This document shows, one piece after another, positions 12,910 to 23,830 of a stretch of 64,000 nt of DNA (positions within the stretch are counted from its first letter, which is position 1; the number at the start of each line of letters is the position of its first letter). Origin of the DNA: Gavia stellata (taxonomy: Eukaryota > Chordata > Aves > Gaviiformes > Gaviidae). The stretch covers positions 1,712,155 to 1,776,154 of the forward strand of contig NC_082596.1 in NCBI RefSeq assembly GCF_030936135.1, read 5' to 3'. The position numbers were made by a program, and so were the translations under genes. Below the pieces are notes generated by a model. It worked only from the letters and a program-made list of their open reading frames with translations, ran no database searches and was not told where the DNA came from.

Positions 12910-14313
12910 GTAGGAAGCACTTGCTCTGCTTTTACTCACGCGCTCTCCAAGCTGTTCCAGGAGAGTTATTCCCCCGCTGCTCTCCATGGGTTTTGGTGGG
13001 ATCGGTGTTCCTTGTGAGTCGCCAAACCAGGTACGCTGGGAGCTCAAATTGGGATGGCAACAGGGATTTGCATCTCCGGTCATGCAGAGGCACGAGCCCG
13101 AAACCATGTGGTAGGATTTTATCCCTATCTTTTATCATCGGCTCCTTCTTCCTTATCCTATAAATTATCCGATGATGAATCCAGGCTCATTCCCGTGACG
13201 GAGCCGCAGCGGTCCCCGGTAGGAGGGTGTTTCAGAGGGATGCAGTGATGCTGTGCCTCAGCGCTGGACCCGCAGAAGGACCTCTGGACCATCTCTGGAC
13301 CATCCATTCCACGTGTTTCCCGGAGTGAAATAGCTTCAAAGCTTTGAAATAAAAACATCCCGGTGGGAGGTGGGATGGGGTGTTTGCAGGTTGCAAGTTC
13401 GAAGGAAGAGCTGTATTAGTCTGAGATGATGTGCTTTGTTCTTTTATTAAAAGGCAGGGGAAGATGCTTTGGAAATCAGTAAAATTTTTGGAAAATGCAT
13501 TTTTAGGATGAGCAAAACTTCTTATGAACTCTGCCACGTGAGAGCAAACAGCTTCTGCCTCGGCATTTTTTTGATTTTTGGAAAAGTTCAGGGAAATGTT
13601 TCAACTGTTTGAAACTGAACTGACTGTGGGAAAAAAAAAAAGTAGGAGAAAATTGTTGAAGGGATGAGAAGAAACATCTTTGTTTCTCTGCAAAGCAGCT
13701 CGTGGTGGAGGTTAGCTGCATTTCTGCTTCTCCAACATTTTCCTTGGTTCCTCCTCTCCTAATTCAGCTCCTACACTGGAAAATCCCTTAATCACCAGCA
13801 GCTCTGTGGGAAGGGACGGGACTTTGGGGCACTCTGAGGATGCGTCCGCAGGAGCAGAGGTGATGGAGATGGCGAGGCAGAGATTGTGTCTCATCCTTCC
13901 CAGCTCTGCGTGGGAGATTTCTGGCCAGACGATGCTTCGCGCTTTCCTTTTCATCTCCCATCCTTCACTGGAGGGATGTGCAGCAGCTGCATCTCCTGAG
14001 CGCCATCGCAGAAAGGGAAGCAGCGTCTGGCTCAGAAATCAAAATATTTTGTGGCAGTAAGGATGAAATCCCCGCTGCCAGCTTGGCTGGCACAAGGCGT
14101 GGCTCACTATGAGCCAAAGGGCTGGAGCATCCCTCGCTGTCTTCGTTCCCCTGCCTCCTCCGACCGAGTGTGCAGCCGGAGCAGGATCCTGCTGGGAGAA
14201 GGGATGAATTCCGCACTGAAAGCCAGGCTGGGGCGTTTGCGTAGTCATCTGTAAGTGGGTGCCGAGGATCTACAAGGCTTCGAGCGCTTCCAGCCAGGGA
14301 GGGCTGAGATGCC

Positions 14314-14373
14314 TTAACGCTCCTGGGAAGAAAATTCCCAGGATTAACGCTCCTGGGAAGAAAATTCCCAGGA
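14314..14373 (+). repeat. Two tandem 30-bp units, each an 8-bp-stem hairpin
   Basis: A 30-base unit (first copy 14314-14343, second 14344-14373) is repeated exactly. Each unit contains CCTGGGAA and, after a short A-rich loop, its reverse complement TTCCCAGG. A fragment of a third unit (ATTAAC) follows. It lies in a ZC3H3 intron. Confidence 0.9.
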
Positions 14374-16079
14374 TTAACAACATATTCCTGAAGTCACAGG
14401 CAAGCACGTGCGCTGTCGAACCGTGGCATGGTGGAGACAGCGAGGGAGCGTTCCGGCTGGGAAAGCTCCTCTCCGCGATGCTGGGTGAAACACTCGGCTT
14501 CCCTTTCCAGGGATTTCTTCCCCCTGCCCGCCTCCCTCCTTCCCTCTCCTTGGCCCTGGTTCAACTCCTTTTTGATCTCGGCGGCGGGGCCGGGGAAACG
14601 TTCCCAAAGCAGCAGCTTAATCAGGTTTTTATATCTCTGCGATGAAGCCGGCGCAATTAATCTGCGGACAAGAAAGCTGTTGAAACGCCCTGGATTGCAC
14701 TTGGCAGCCTGGAGTAACTCGATCGAGAGGGCAGAGGCATCATCCCAGCAGCGAGGGCATCCGTTTCCTCTTAACTTTCAGGGGAGGATAATTTCCAGGC
14801 GTTTTGGGTGGGAGGATGAGTAGAAAGAGCTGGTTCAGTCCAGGGATGTTGGGAGGAAGGCTGTTGGGGAGCTAGCGGGTACGAGGTCGGGGTGCACATC
14901 CCTCCATGCGTTTGCCTGGGGAGCACGTGGTGTTTGGAAAGCGGATGCTGGAGGATCCATAGGAAAGGAAAACCGGGCAGGAATTGCAGATGGCCGTAAA
15001 ATATGATGATGATAAAGCAGTTTCCATGCCAAATGGATGCAGCAATCGCGAGCGGTGAGTCCGGGTGTGAGGATGCTGTTCAGTGCCCGGGTTCGCCCGT
15101 GCTCAGCGTTGGGGTGCGCTCAGTAATTAAAGTCTCGTCTCAACACACAAACAAAGGGGCTCGGGGGCACAGCAGCAGCTGGGGACCCCCATAGCCTAAC
15201 AAGCCGTCATCCAAAGCGGCTGCTAAAGGACCAAGTGCTTCGTGGTGACCAAATCACCTTTAAAGCCAGGACTGGTGCTTGTGAGCTTGAGGTGCTGTTT
15301 CGAGCTAAGCGGGTGGTCAGGATGAGTCCTTGCGTAGCTCTAGGTAGTAGCTGGTGTCTGCGATTGAGTTTGGGGGTCCGCACCTTCCCCGCTGCAGCCT
15401 TTGTACCAAGGATAATATTTGCTTTCTGCTTCTAAAGCCTGAAGGTGACACACAAATTGGCGGGGTAGTAAATAAGGAGGAGGACAGGTTATTATTACGG
15501 AGTGATCTGAATTGCTTGGTTAAATGGTCACAATTTGAGAAAATGCCCTTTTAATACTGGTAAATGCAGGAGGAATGAAGAAAAACACCGGCACCGTGTG
15601 CGGGAGGGATGGAGCGGGGATTTGGAGATGACCTTTAAGGACCAGCGTGGGCAACAGCATCAGCTTGTGGGGTCTCAGTGGGGGTCTGCAACCTCTGGCC
15701 TTGGGATATAGAAAAAGGGGACTGGAAAGAAGTGATGTGGTCTGCATGCATGGAGCGGAGCCTGCTGTCGTCCTCCCGTGGGGAGGGTTCCCAACCTGCA
15801 AGAGGAGCCTTGTAATTTGGGGTTAGAGGAGTAGTTTGAGGGTGCTGGTGCTTTCCGAGCATCCTTGGAAAAGCCCATTTGCGCGGCATGGGGAGAGCAA
15901 ACCGCTTCCAGCCCAGCATCCCGCCTGGGAAGGGTGGGCTTGGTGGAATCCCATCCTTCACCTCCTTGTGTTCTTCATAGGGGAGGGCAGAGCCGGAGGG
16001 AGCACGGCCTCCCCTACCCCTCCGACACCCGTTTCCAGGTAATGGGCTTTTCCATATTTCACCTTCCAGTTAAATAGCC

Positions 16080-16470
16080 TGCGCTGGAGCCTAACTGGCC
16101 TCCCTGCGCTAATTGTAAGCAAGCGCACCAATGCAAACCATTCCAATCGAGTGCTAATTTAATTAGAAAGCACCCATTTTAGTTAATTTGTTCGAGAAGA
16201 TCACTGAAAACTCCTGGAGAGAACAGATGTTCCCCTCTCCCCCGATGAACATTCAGGGGTTTGTAAATGGCTCCACTCAGCCTTGTTTAGGAGAGAAAAG
16301 AGGATTTTATAGCGGCAAACGACCCTTTCTGTAAACATTTTACAGCTCTCTGCACGTTTGAGTGACGATAAACCCCTAGCAACTCGGCGGGCTGCAAATT
16401 TGCGACCATACGGCTATCATTTTATTGTCATATTTCACGGTCGTAACGTTAATGGAAGATGCTCGCTACA
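16080..16470. promoter_or_regulatory. Candidate conserved non-coding element in ZC3H3 intron
   Basis: An AT-rich island free of repeats in a GC-rich intron. It is dense in homeodomain-type cores (TAATTAG, TTAATTTAATTAG, TAATTTG) and Sox/POU-like TGCAAA words. The sharp composition change and lack of CR1 match resemble developmental enhancers near transcription-factor genes. Conservation cannot be measured here, so this is an inference from composition only. Confidence 0.35.
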
Positions 16471-17145
16471 GTCTTTTTTAACGGCTCCGCTGAGCACGCT
16501 CAAACGCTTTGGCTTTGGAGGAATTCGTGGAGGTGCAGCGGTTCTGGGTTTGTTTACAGCTTTCACTTCTGGAGGAATAACTTTGGAAATGCAAGTCTCC
16601 CCACTTCTCCGCCGGGCTGGACCCGTGCTTGAGAGCTGCTTCCAATGGGGCATGAGACTGCTGGGATGGGCAACCCCTTGGTTCCGGATCCTGGTCCAAC
16701 CATCCCCAGCTCCTAGAATTTAAGAGAAAGCCGGTGCTGCCAGCCCTCCACGTGGATGCAGCTGGTCCCCCTCAGCTGCGCCAAGGGTCCCATGGGGTCT
16801 CCGCCACTGCAACATCCCCTTTTAATGCTGCTTCTGCCACGAGCTCTTTGATCCAAAACTTATTTCAGCAGCCAGGTGAGGCAACCAACCCTTTTGATCG
16901 GTGTGAGCCGACGGCAGAAGATGCCCTGGAGCCTGCCGGAGAGCATCTACATGGTTGGGGATGGAGGGCTAGGACACAAGGAGGGTGTCCTGGGGTAACA
17001 GGAGCCGGCATCTGCTGTCAGCTTTGACCCCGGCGGGACTTAGTGCAGTTTGCTTCTCTTGGCAGGGTCATGGAGGAAATATTTTTGGGGGTAAAATACA
17101 GGGAACTGGTTTCTCTGCATGGTCACAAATGTCTTGTACATCCTG

Positions 17146-17255
17146 TGCTCCCACCCTGACCATCTTGGTGGCCTCCACTGAACTCGCTCCAGTATGTCCA
17201 TGTCCTACTGTACCGGGGAGCCCACAGAGCTCCAGGTGTGGTCTCCCAAGTGTTG
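17146..17255 (-). mobile_element. CR1 LINE fragment (old, minus strand)
   Basis: Read on the minus strand, this resembles the CR1 reverse-transcriptase segment around 'GGTGAGACCACACCTGGAG' and 'GACATGGACATACTGGAG', with many substitutions. It is an internal piece with no tail. It is an old copy judging by its divergence. Confidence 0.65.
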
Positions 17256-17419
17256 GGTATTTTCACAGCGCTACCAAATTAGCCCCATCCTGAAAAGCAC
17301 TGCTAATGAAGCGTTTAGTGCAGATCTCGGTGCTGAACTCAGGCTTCCTCATGATAAATACGAACCCTTTTGTTTATCCAGGGGAACAATTTTTTATATA
17401 GTTTTCTTATATTGACGCA

Positions 17420-17580
17420 TTATCCCCTGTGCACCTCCACGGAGAATCTGGTTCCATCTTCAACCACCTTTAGGTAACTGAAGACAGAGATTATTTGAGC
17501 ACAGTTGAAGGTAGCTGAAGACAGCAATTCCCCATCAGTCTTCTCTTCTCCAGACAGAAACCCCCTAGTTCTGTCTGTTC
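17420..17580 (-). mobile_element. CR1 LINE fragment (old, minus strand)
   Basis: The minus strand reads as a degraded version of the CR1 segment encoding a 'FSLEKRR..GDLI..F.YLKGG..EDGTR' pattern: here VFSYLKVVEDGTRFSVEVH. It supplies the C-terminal third of the open frame that continues to 17875. The element is truncated at both ends. Confidence 0.6.
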
Positions 17581-17875
17581 CATCCCAGTTACCTTCAGGA
17601 GGCATCTGAACCACCTTGGACTTATCTGAGGATCTTGAGTTGTGGCTGGTGGGGAGCAGAGGTCTTGGCCTCCCTAGCAGGGGTCGTTGCCTCTTTTTGG
17701 AAAGGACCTTGGCCATGATGAAGTCATGGGCCAATGGCTGCACCTGCAGCTGGTCCACCTCCATGGCCTGTTCTTTGGGTGGGATCACGTCCATGGCCTC
17801 TTCTTTGGGTGGAGCCATCTCCACAGCCTCTGGATCTCCCATGGCTTGGCTGAGGAAAGCTGTTCTGTCCCACAC
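17580..17875 (-). other. Unassigned open frame fused to CR1 tail
   Basis: A minus-strand frame of 151 codons spans 17875-17420. Its last ~45 codons are CR1-derived. The first ~105 are not recognised. They are acidic then basic, start from an in-frame ATG near 17842, and contain two imperfect 11-residue units (PPKEEAMDVI and PPKEQAMEVD) followed by a KKRQR basic cluster. An in-frame TAG lies upstream. The opposite strand is also open for 166 codons, which weakens the coding case. No promoter or splice evidence is seen. Confidence 0.25.
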
Positions 17876-18139
17876 AGTCTTCCCAGCCTTTCTGCTCCTC
17901 CTCTATATATTCCTCCTCCAGGTTCTCTCCATTGACTTGTCATTGACAGCACCTCCTTTCTGGGGAGGGTCCTGGTGGGTCTCCCCCACTGCTGGTGGGG
18001 GTGTTACGGCCAACTGTTGTCAGGTGTCTCTTGGAGAGCTGGTCACTGGAATGGACCTCTCTTCCCTGGTGCTGGAAAGTGCTGGAGAAGCTCTTTCCTG
18101 GGCTCCCAACTTTTGAGGAACCTGTTTGAAGGTCTTCGT

Positions 18140-18468
18140 GCATCTTTCTACAACTACCTGAAAGGGGGTTGCAGAGAGGTGGGTGTTGGTCTCTTCTCCC
18201 AAATGACTGGTGACAGGACAAGAGGAAATGGCCTCAAGTTGCGCCAGGGGAGGTTTAGGCTGGATGTTAGGAAAAATTTCTTTACTGAGAGAGTGGTGAA
18301 GCATTGGAACAGGCTGCCCAGGGAGGTGGTGGAGTCACCCTCACTGGAGGTGTTCAAGGAATGTGTGGACGTGGCACTGTGGGACATGGTTTAATGGGCA
18401 TGGTGGTGTTGGTTGATGGTTGGACTTGATGATCTTACAGGTCTTTTCCAACCTTAGTGATTCTGTGA
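18140..18468 (+). mobile_element. CR1 LINE 3' end (5'-truncated, plus strand)
   Basis: Contains the last part of CR1 ORF2 (the '[16 protein letters not shown]' segment, then '[25 protein letters not shown]'), the short 3'UTR and the terminal TTCCAACCTTAGTGATTCTGTGA. It belongs to the same subfamily as the copies at 52.8 and 54.6 kb. The frame is largely intact, so it is fairly young. It is cut off at the 5' end, as most CR1 copies are. Confidence 0.93.
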
Positions 18469-19487
18469 ATAACTCCTTGACTCTGTTGTACCCCTGCTTG
18501 CTCCATGCCTCCTGGGTGCTCACAGCAGCAAGAAACCCAGCAAGCTGTGGAGCCAGATCAGTGGACCATCTAATAAGGGCTGTGGGACAGCGGATGGTGA
18601 GGTGGCTTGTGACATCCCAGGGCTGCTGTGATGTGTGCCTGGCTTGGTCACCCACCAGGTCGGGAAGAGTGAGGGGGACAATGGGCTGAAGGCTGCTTTG
18701 CCTTGGGTTATTCCCATGTGGCCTTTCACTTGCGGAGAGCCGGGCGGCTCCGCAGGGCGGCTCCTGGTCCCCTCGTGGGTCCCTGGGGCAGATCAGACTG
18801 AGGGGAGATGCTTGCAGATCATCTGAGATCTTCAGTCACAGTAATTTTAGCCTCTGCAGGCAAGAGCAGCAACTGAAACCTTTATGCAGGAACAGGGATA
18901 GTGGTATTTCACATCTGTGTGCCTCAGTTTCCCCATTTGCCGTATTCTCCTAATTAGCAAGAGCTCTGGAGCTTTATTGGTGGTTTGTGGGTGGCTCGGG
19001 GAGCTGCAGGGTGGAAGCATCTGGGAAGGCTGGGGGAGAGCTGGGGATGAGTTTCAGGCATGAGAGGAGCAGATAAACCATCTCCTTCGTGTTTCGGGGA
19101 CAGCTATGTGATTTCCATGTGGGCGTGTGACTGCCAGGGTGCTGCATCCATGTGCCGACGCTGAGGCTGTTGCACGTCACGTGCCATCTGCTCGTTGGCA
19201 CGGCGGAGGTGTTGTGGCAGAGCGATCTGGTGCCCCATGGGCCCCCTGTGATGGAAGTCTGCTAGAGCAGATGCCACGAAGGCTTGTGCCGCGAGAGCTT
19301 CTCCCTCTCCACAGATTCCTCTGTGAGCCCCTTGTTCTGCTCCGGTGGCCGATCGACTCAGGATCCACGTGGCAGGACCTTTTCTTCAGTCCCCATGGAG
19401 ATGCCACCAGTGTGTACGGGATGACCACGCCACAGTCGTCTTCCTTCCCCTGCAACCCTGGGCCATTTTCAGGTCCAAGTCCAGCCC

Positions 19488-19575
19488 TTAGGATTATAGG
19501 ATGGAAGGGATCTGGGGAGGTCATTGAGTCCAACCGCCTGCTTAAACCTGTCCAACCTCAACAATAAGGTCCATC
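19488..19575 (-). mobile_element. CR1 3' end remnant (minus strand)
   Basis: The words 'ATAGGATGGAAGGGATCTGG' and 'GGTCATTGAGTCCAACCGCC' match a diverged antisense CR1 3' terminus. Only the last ~85 bases of the element are present. Confidence 0.6.
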
Positions 19576-20159
19576 ATTTCTCTGCGTTTGACAGCTGAGA
19601 GGTCAAGGACACGTGGCTGGGGATGTGTCCCTTGGCAGAACCTCTTAGGAGGTGGGTAGGAGATGGCAGGAGTAGGTGGAGGCACTTCAGTGGTCATGGT
19701 GAGAGCTCACGGGAGTTAGAGGACTTCCCAGATCCTCAGCAGATGATGCTAAGGGGACAAGGACAAGCTAAGGAGAGGAAGGACAGCAGGACACCAAGCC
19801 CTGATGGAAGCATGGAAAGGAAAAAGGAGTTAGGAGCATGCTTGATGTACCTTGTTGTCCTTAAATCAGCCTTCCCATCGCTGCCTTCCCCTGAGGTCTT
19901 CTGCTCTCATAGGGTAATTTAGCAGGAGCAGGAAATCTCCATCTTCCTTCCTGATGGTACCCATGAACCCTCCCTGTCTCATGGTGCATCAGCCAGGAAG
20001 GCTCTGGGGCAGTGTGGACCTTGGTGGTACCTTCCCGGCTCTTCTCCTGGAGCTTGGCAGATCTTTCTTGTCACAGAGAGGGTGAGCCATGCGCCTGGCA
20101 GGTGGTGATGGGATGCTCCTGCGCACGCTCTGATCTCCCGACCTTTGCCGTCTCATCCT

Positions 20160-20400
20160 GCTCCATCGGGCATGCAGGGAGAGTTTAATTCGAGAACATC
20201 AAAACTCTTTCATAACTGAATTAACAAACCTCTAATAGAATTGCTTTTTCTAATGCAAAAATCTATCGAGCTGCAGGTAGCGGGCTGCACCCATCGCTCG
20301 AGCAGGACAACGCATATCAGTCTAATTGGTTTCCTGTTAACGGGCCGGATCTGCTCGGGTCGTTAGCAATTGCATCTTCTCCTCCTGAGTCAGCAGATCC
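20160..20400. promoter_or_regulatory. Candidate enhancer with MAF recognition element
   Basis: A repeat-free, AT-rich stretch with several homeodomain-like cores (TTTAATTC, CTAATTGG, GCAATTGC). At 20383-20395 the sequence TCCTGAGTCAGCA matches the palindromic T-MARE (TGCTGAGTCAGCA) at 12 of 13 positions; the same word also contains an AP-1 site. It lies 11.2 kb upstream of the MAFA TATA box. Enhancer function is inferred. Confidence 0.4.
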
Positions 20401-23400
20401 TTATGGGTTTAGGGGCTGTTTGGTGAGGGTCTCTGCAGTTTAGGTGGCTTTCACCCACCCTGGATACTGGTTTCAGACATCTTCTTGGTCATGGGTGCTT
20501 CCTTCCCATCCCGGAGAGACAGACGGGCTGGTGCTCGAGCTGGTGGACCTCATCAAGGGGACTCCCTGATGGATCTTACCTCCATCCCTCCATCCACTCC
20601 ATCTCCATCCCCTGCTAAAGCCCTGATCCTGCTGCAGGACACCATCAGGTTTGGGGTGCCATCAGGCTTTGGGGTGCTGCAGATAACATGGGTGTTGTTG
20701 AAGGCTGGGGTTGGATCTCCTCATGTCTTGGTGGTTCTGAGAAGGTCCAAAAGTCAGGAACTTCATTGCCGTTTAATTTCCGTGTTGCAAAGTGGCCAAT
20801 TCCAGTAAACCCGATGAGTGCTGTGACTTTCTCTAATTGGGCTCTCGCTCTGAATCAGAATCATCGCTTCTTATTCCACAAAAGCCCATTGAAAATACTC
20901 TTCTCTGATGTACTTTCTGCCTGGACCAAGCCACGTGCACGTTTCCAATCCTCTTCTCTTAATGATTTGCAAGCGACTTTCAGACCTGCCAAGTCTCACT
21001 CCTTTGCCAGGACTGAAATCTACTTCTTCCATATTAATTTTTTACCCATTTTTTAGGGTCTCGTCTGCCTGTGATGGAAGGTCTGGAGACCAGGGCTTTT
21101 AGACTTGGCTCAGGATTTCTGAAGACCCCTCTCCTTCAGACCACTGCCACTTGGCAGCCCTGTTGTTCCCCCCTGAGTTATTTAATGACCTGAAAACTGG
21201 AGATGGAAGACCCCTCCGAGACGGTGAAATCCCATCTTCTTCAGGATAAGCTTCAGCTCACCCGTAAAGGAGAGACGTGGTGTTTCCCATACGTCATCAT
21301 GGCCATGTCAATGTGTACCACCAGACCACAAAGCATCTCTGCCGTGCCCACAACCCGATGAAGCCCCTCTCCCACCGCTGCAGCTCGTGGCTGGTTTTCT
21401 TGTGTCTTTTCTCCTCCAAAAAGAAGGAATTAAGGAGAAGAGACACGGAAAGGATGTCCCGGCACAGATGGCCTGCTCTGCAAGCGTAGGCAGGAGATGG
21501 GCACTGCCAGGCAGTGGTAGTACATCTCCCCCACCACATCCCCGCTTCAAACATCCCGATTAGGAAGGAAAAAAAAACATCGGAGCCCTTTTCCTTCCGG
21601 ACAAAACTTCTTCCAACATCCCAGCCTTGATATTTCCCTCTTGAGGGGCAGAAGGTTTGGGTGGAACAGCAGCAGGGTGAGTTTTTGGTTCAGGTTGTCT
21701 CACCGGATGGATTTAGTGCAGGATCGAGCTGAGGAGATCCAGTCCCCTGGCTGCTTTTTCCATGTGAAAAATCATTTATGGAAAATTTTGGGGCTTAGCC
21801 CTTGCCGCTGACCTTTCCATCCCGCCTCTTGTTCTTGGGCTTTACTAAAAAATAGTAATTTTAATTTATTAAAAAAAGGCATCTCCCAGCCTGGGTTTCT
21901 CCGGGAACTGACTCAGCCGAACGCTTTCGCTGTGAAAGGAAACGCCGTTTCCAAAGCAGATTCAGCCTCTGGGCTCCACCGAAGCGGCCGGGAAGGGGTT
22001 AAGGGGTATTTTTCCATTGGGAATGGGGGGGAAAAGTGCATGTGGGGTTTGGGAGATTTCTCCTTGTGGTGTTAAACGTCGAGCATCTGGCAGGGAGATG
22101 CTGGGATGCATCTCGGTGCTCCGAGCTGTCGGGTGGGAAACTTTTGCATCCCCTTTGCTGTATTAATAACCAGAGCGTTAGCTGGCTGACCGTTAAAACT
22201 CCTGCTAATTGCAGCCACCTCTTTAGGCCGCTTTCCTTTGGGAAGTGGGAATTTTTTTTTAATATGGGGCCGTTTCACTCAGGGACGTCTCTCAGGGTAG
22301 AGCGGAGCGGCTGCGGGTACCGTGTCCCCGTGCAAAGTCCCTTTCTGGAGCCTGGCTGGATGCAGGAGAGGATAAAACCCCCCGGCAGCATCGGGAGAGT
22401 GATGGAGACCAAACATCCCATCAGGCTGGAGGTTGGTTGGGAAGGGAAAACATCTATATAATCAGCTTTCCCTCCGGCAAACCTTTTCTAGCCGGATGGT
22501 GGAGTTTGGAAAGCCGCAAGCGAGCCGTCTTCCCCTGCATCCCCTGGCTTTGGGGCTCGGGCATCTTCCAGCTGTGATGTGGAGCATCTCCAGCTGCCTC
22601 TCACCCTCACAGCCTGGGGAGAAAGGCAAATTTTAAACCCTCAGCGATCGGGAGTGGTGGGCAGGGAGAGGATTTGGGGATGAGGACCAGACCCACCTCC
22701 TTTTATCCCCCGTCCGAGGGAATTCCCCACCTTTAAATCCCTTTAAATCCCCATGTATCAGTATCTGGATGAAACGAATTTTGTTTTAACTTCCCCGTCG
22801 GGTGCAGCTGGAGCTGCTCGGCTCGGCAGCGTCTGGGGGAAGGCCAGGTTTTATTGAAAAATATAATGGTGCCACCTGAAGCGTGATTTACTGCACTGTC
22901 CACTCCTCGGACTTGATAATATATTTCTATTAGATTTCCTTCTTTTCCCTCCCTTCTCCTCGCGAAGAGTGGCAAGTTTCTCCGTCTGCCTGACACCTTC
23001 TTAGGTTTAGGCAAAATAAATGTTGATTTTCATCAGGAGGAAGAGCACTGGAAGTCCTAATTCTCCAGCGAGGCTGACAAGCTCAGCAAAAGCCGCCCGG
23101 CTTTCGACGGAGAGCTCGTGATGCAAGCCCGGTTCTTCTCTTTGGAAGCAGTTCAATCATCGTAATGAAAAAGGGGTTTCTTCGCCCAGCTTTCGCTAAC
23201 TAGAAATTATATACCTGGTTCCTGGAAGATGGATTGTGTGGCTGCCGAAATGCAGAGAAGAAAGCGGCGGGGGGAAGAGAGTGAAGGCGCGCGAGATGCG
23301 ACCCAAGATTGATCACGCCATTTGCAGGATCTCCCATGCACAAAAGCGGAAAATGTATTTTCGTTTGCCGGGGTGGCTTAAGCGACACCCCCGTTTTCTC

Positions 23401-23599
23401 CAGGCCCCCCCCCCCGCCTCCGCCGGCTTTTGTGGCGGGGCGTTTTGGGATGCGGCGTTTGCCCATCCCCGGCTGCTCCCCACGGGGTGAAGCGTCCGCT
23501 GCTCCATCCTTTCCAGGAGCAGCATCTCCCTCTACCCGCGGTGAGAAACTCAGTCCTTTTACAACCTATTTTGGTTTTATTTCATTTTTGCCCTCCTCA

Positions 23600-23830
23600 A
23601 TGTTTTTAGACTTGAAATCAGGCGTGGATGCTCTGAAAGCATTCCGGCTCCGTGCAACCCCGTACCGAAGTCGAGAAGCTAATTATGGTCGATTTAAAAA
23701 ATCACCATTTTTTTTTTCTCCCAAAAAAAGAAATCTATATTTCTACTTCTGTAATCGTATTTGCTTTGAATTGCAAAGCGTGGGTTTCATGCCGCTGCAC
23801 GGATATTAGCTAATGAAGTTTCCTTGGCGG
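23600..23830. promoter_or_regulatory. Candidate conserved non-coding element
   Basis: A compositional island with TAATTATGG, TTTGAATTGCAAAG and ATTAGCTAATGAAG words and no repeat match, in the last large ZC3H3 intron. The call rests on composition and motif density only. Confidence 0.3.
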
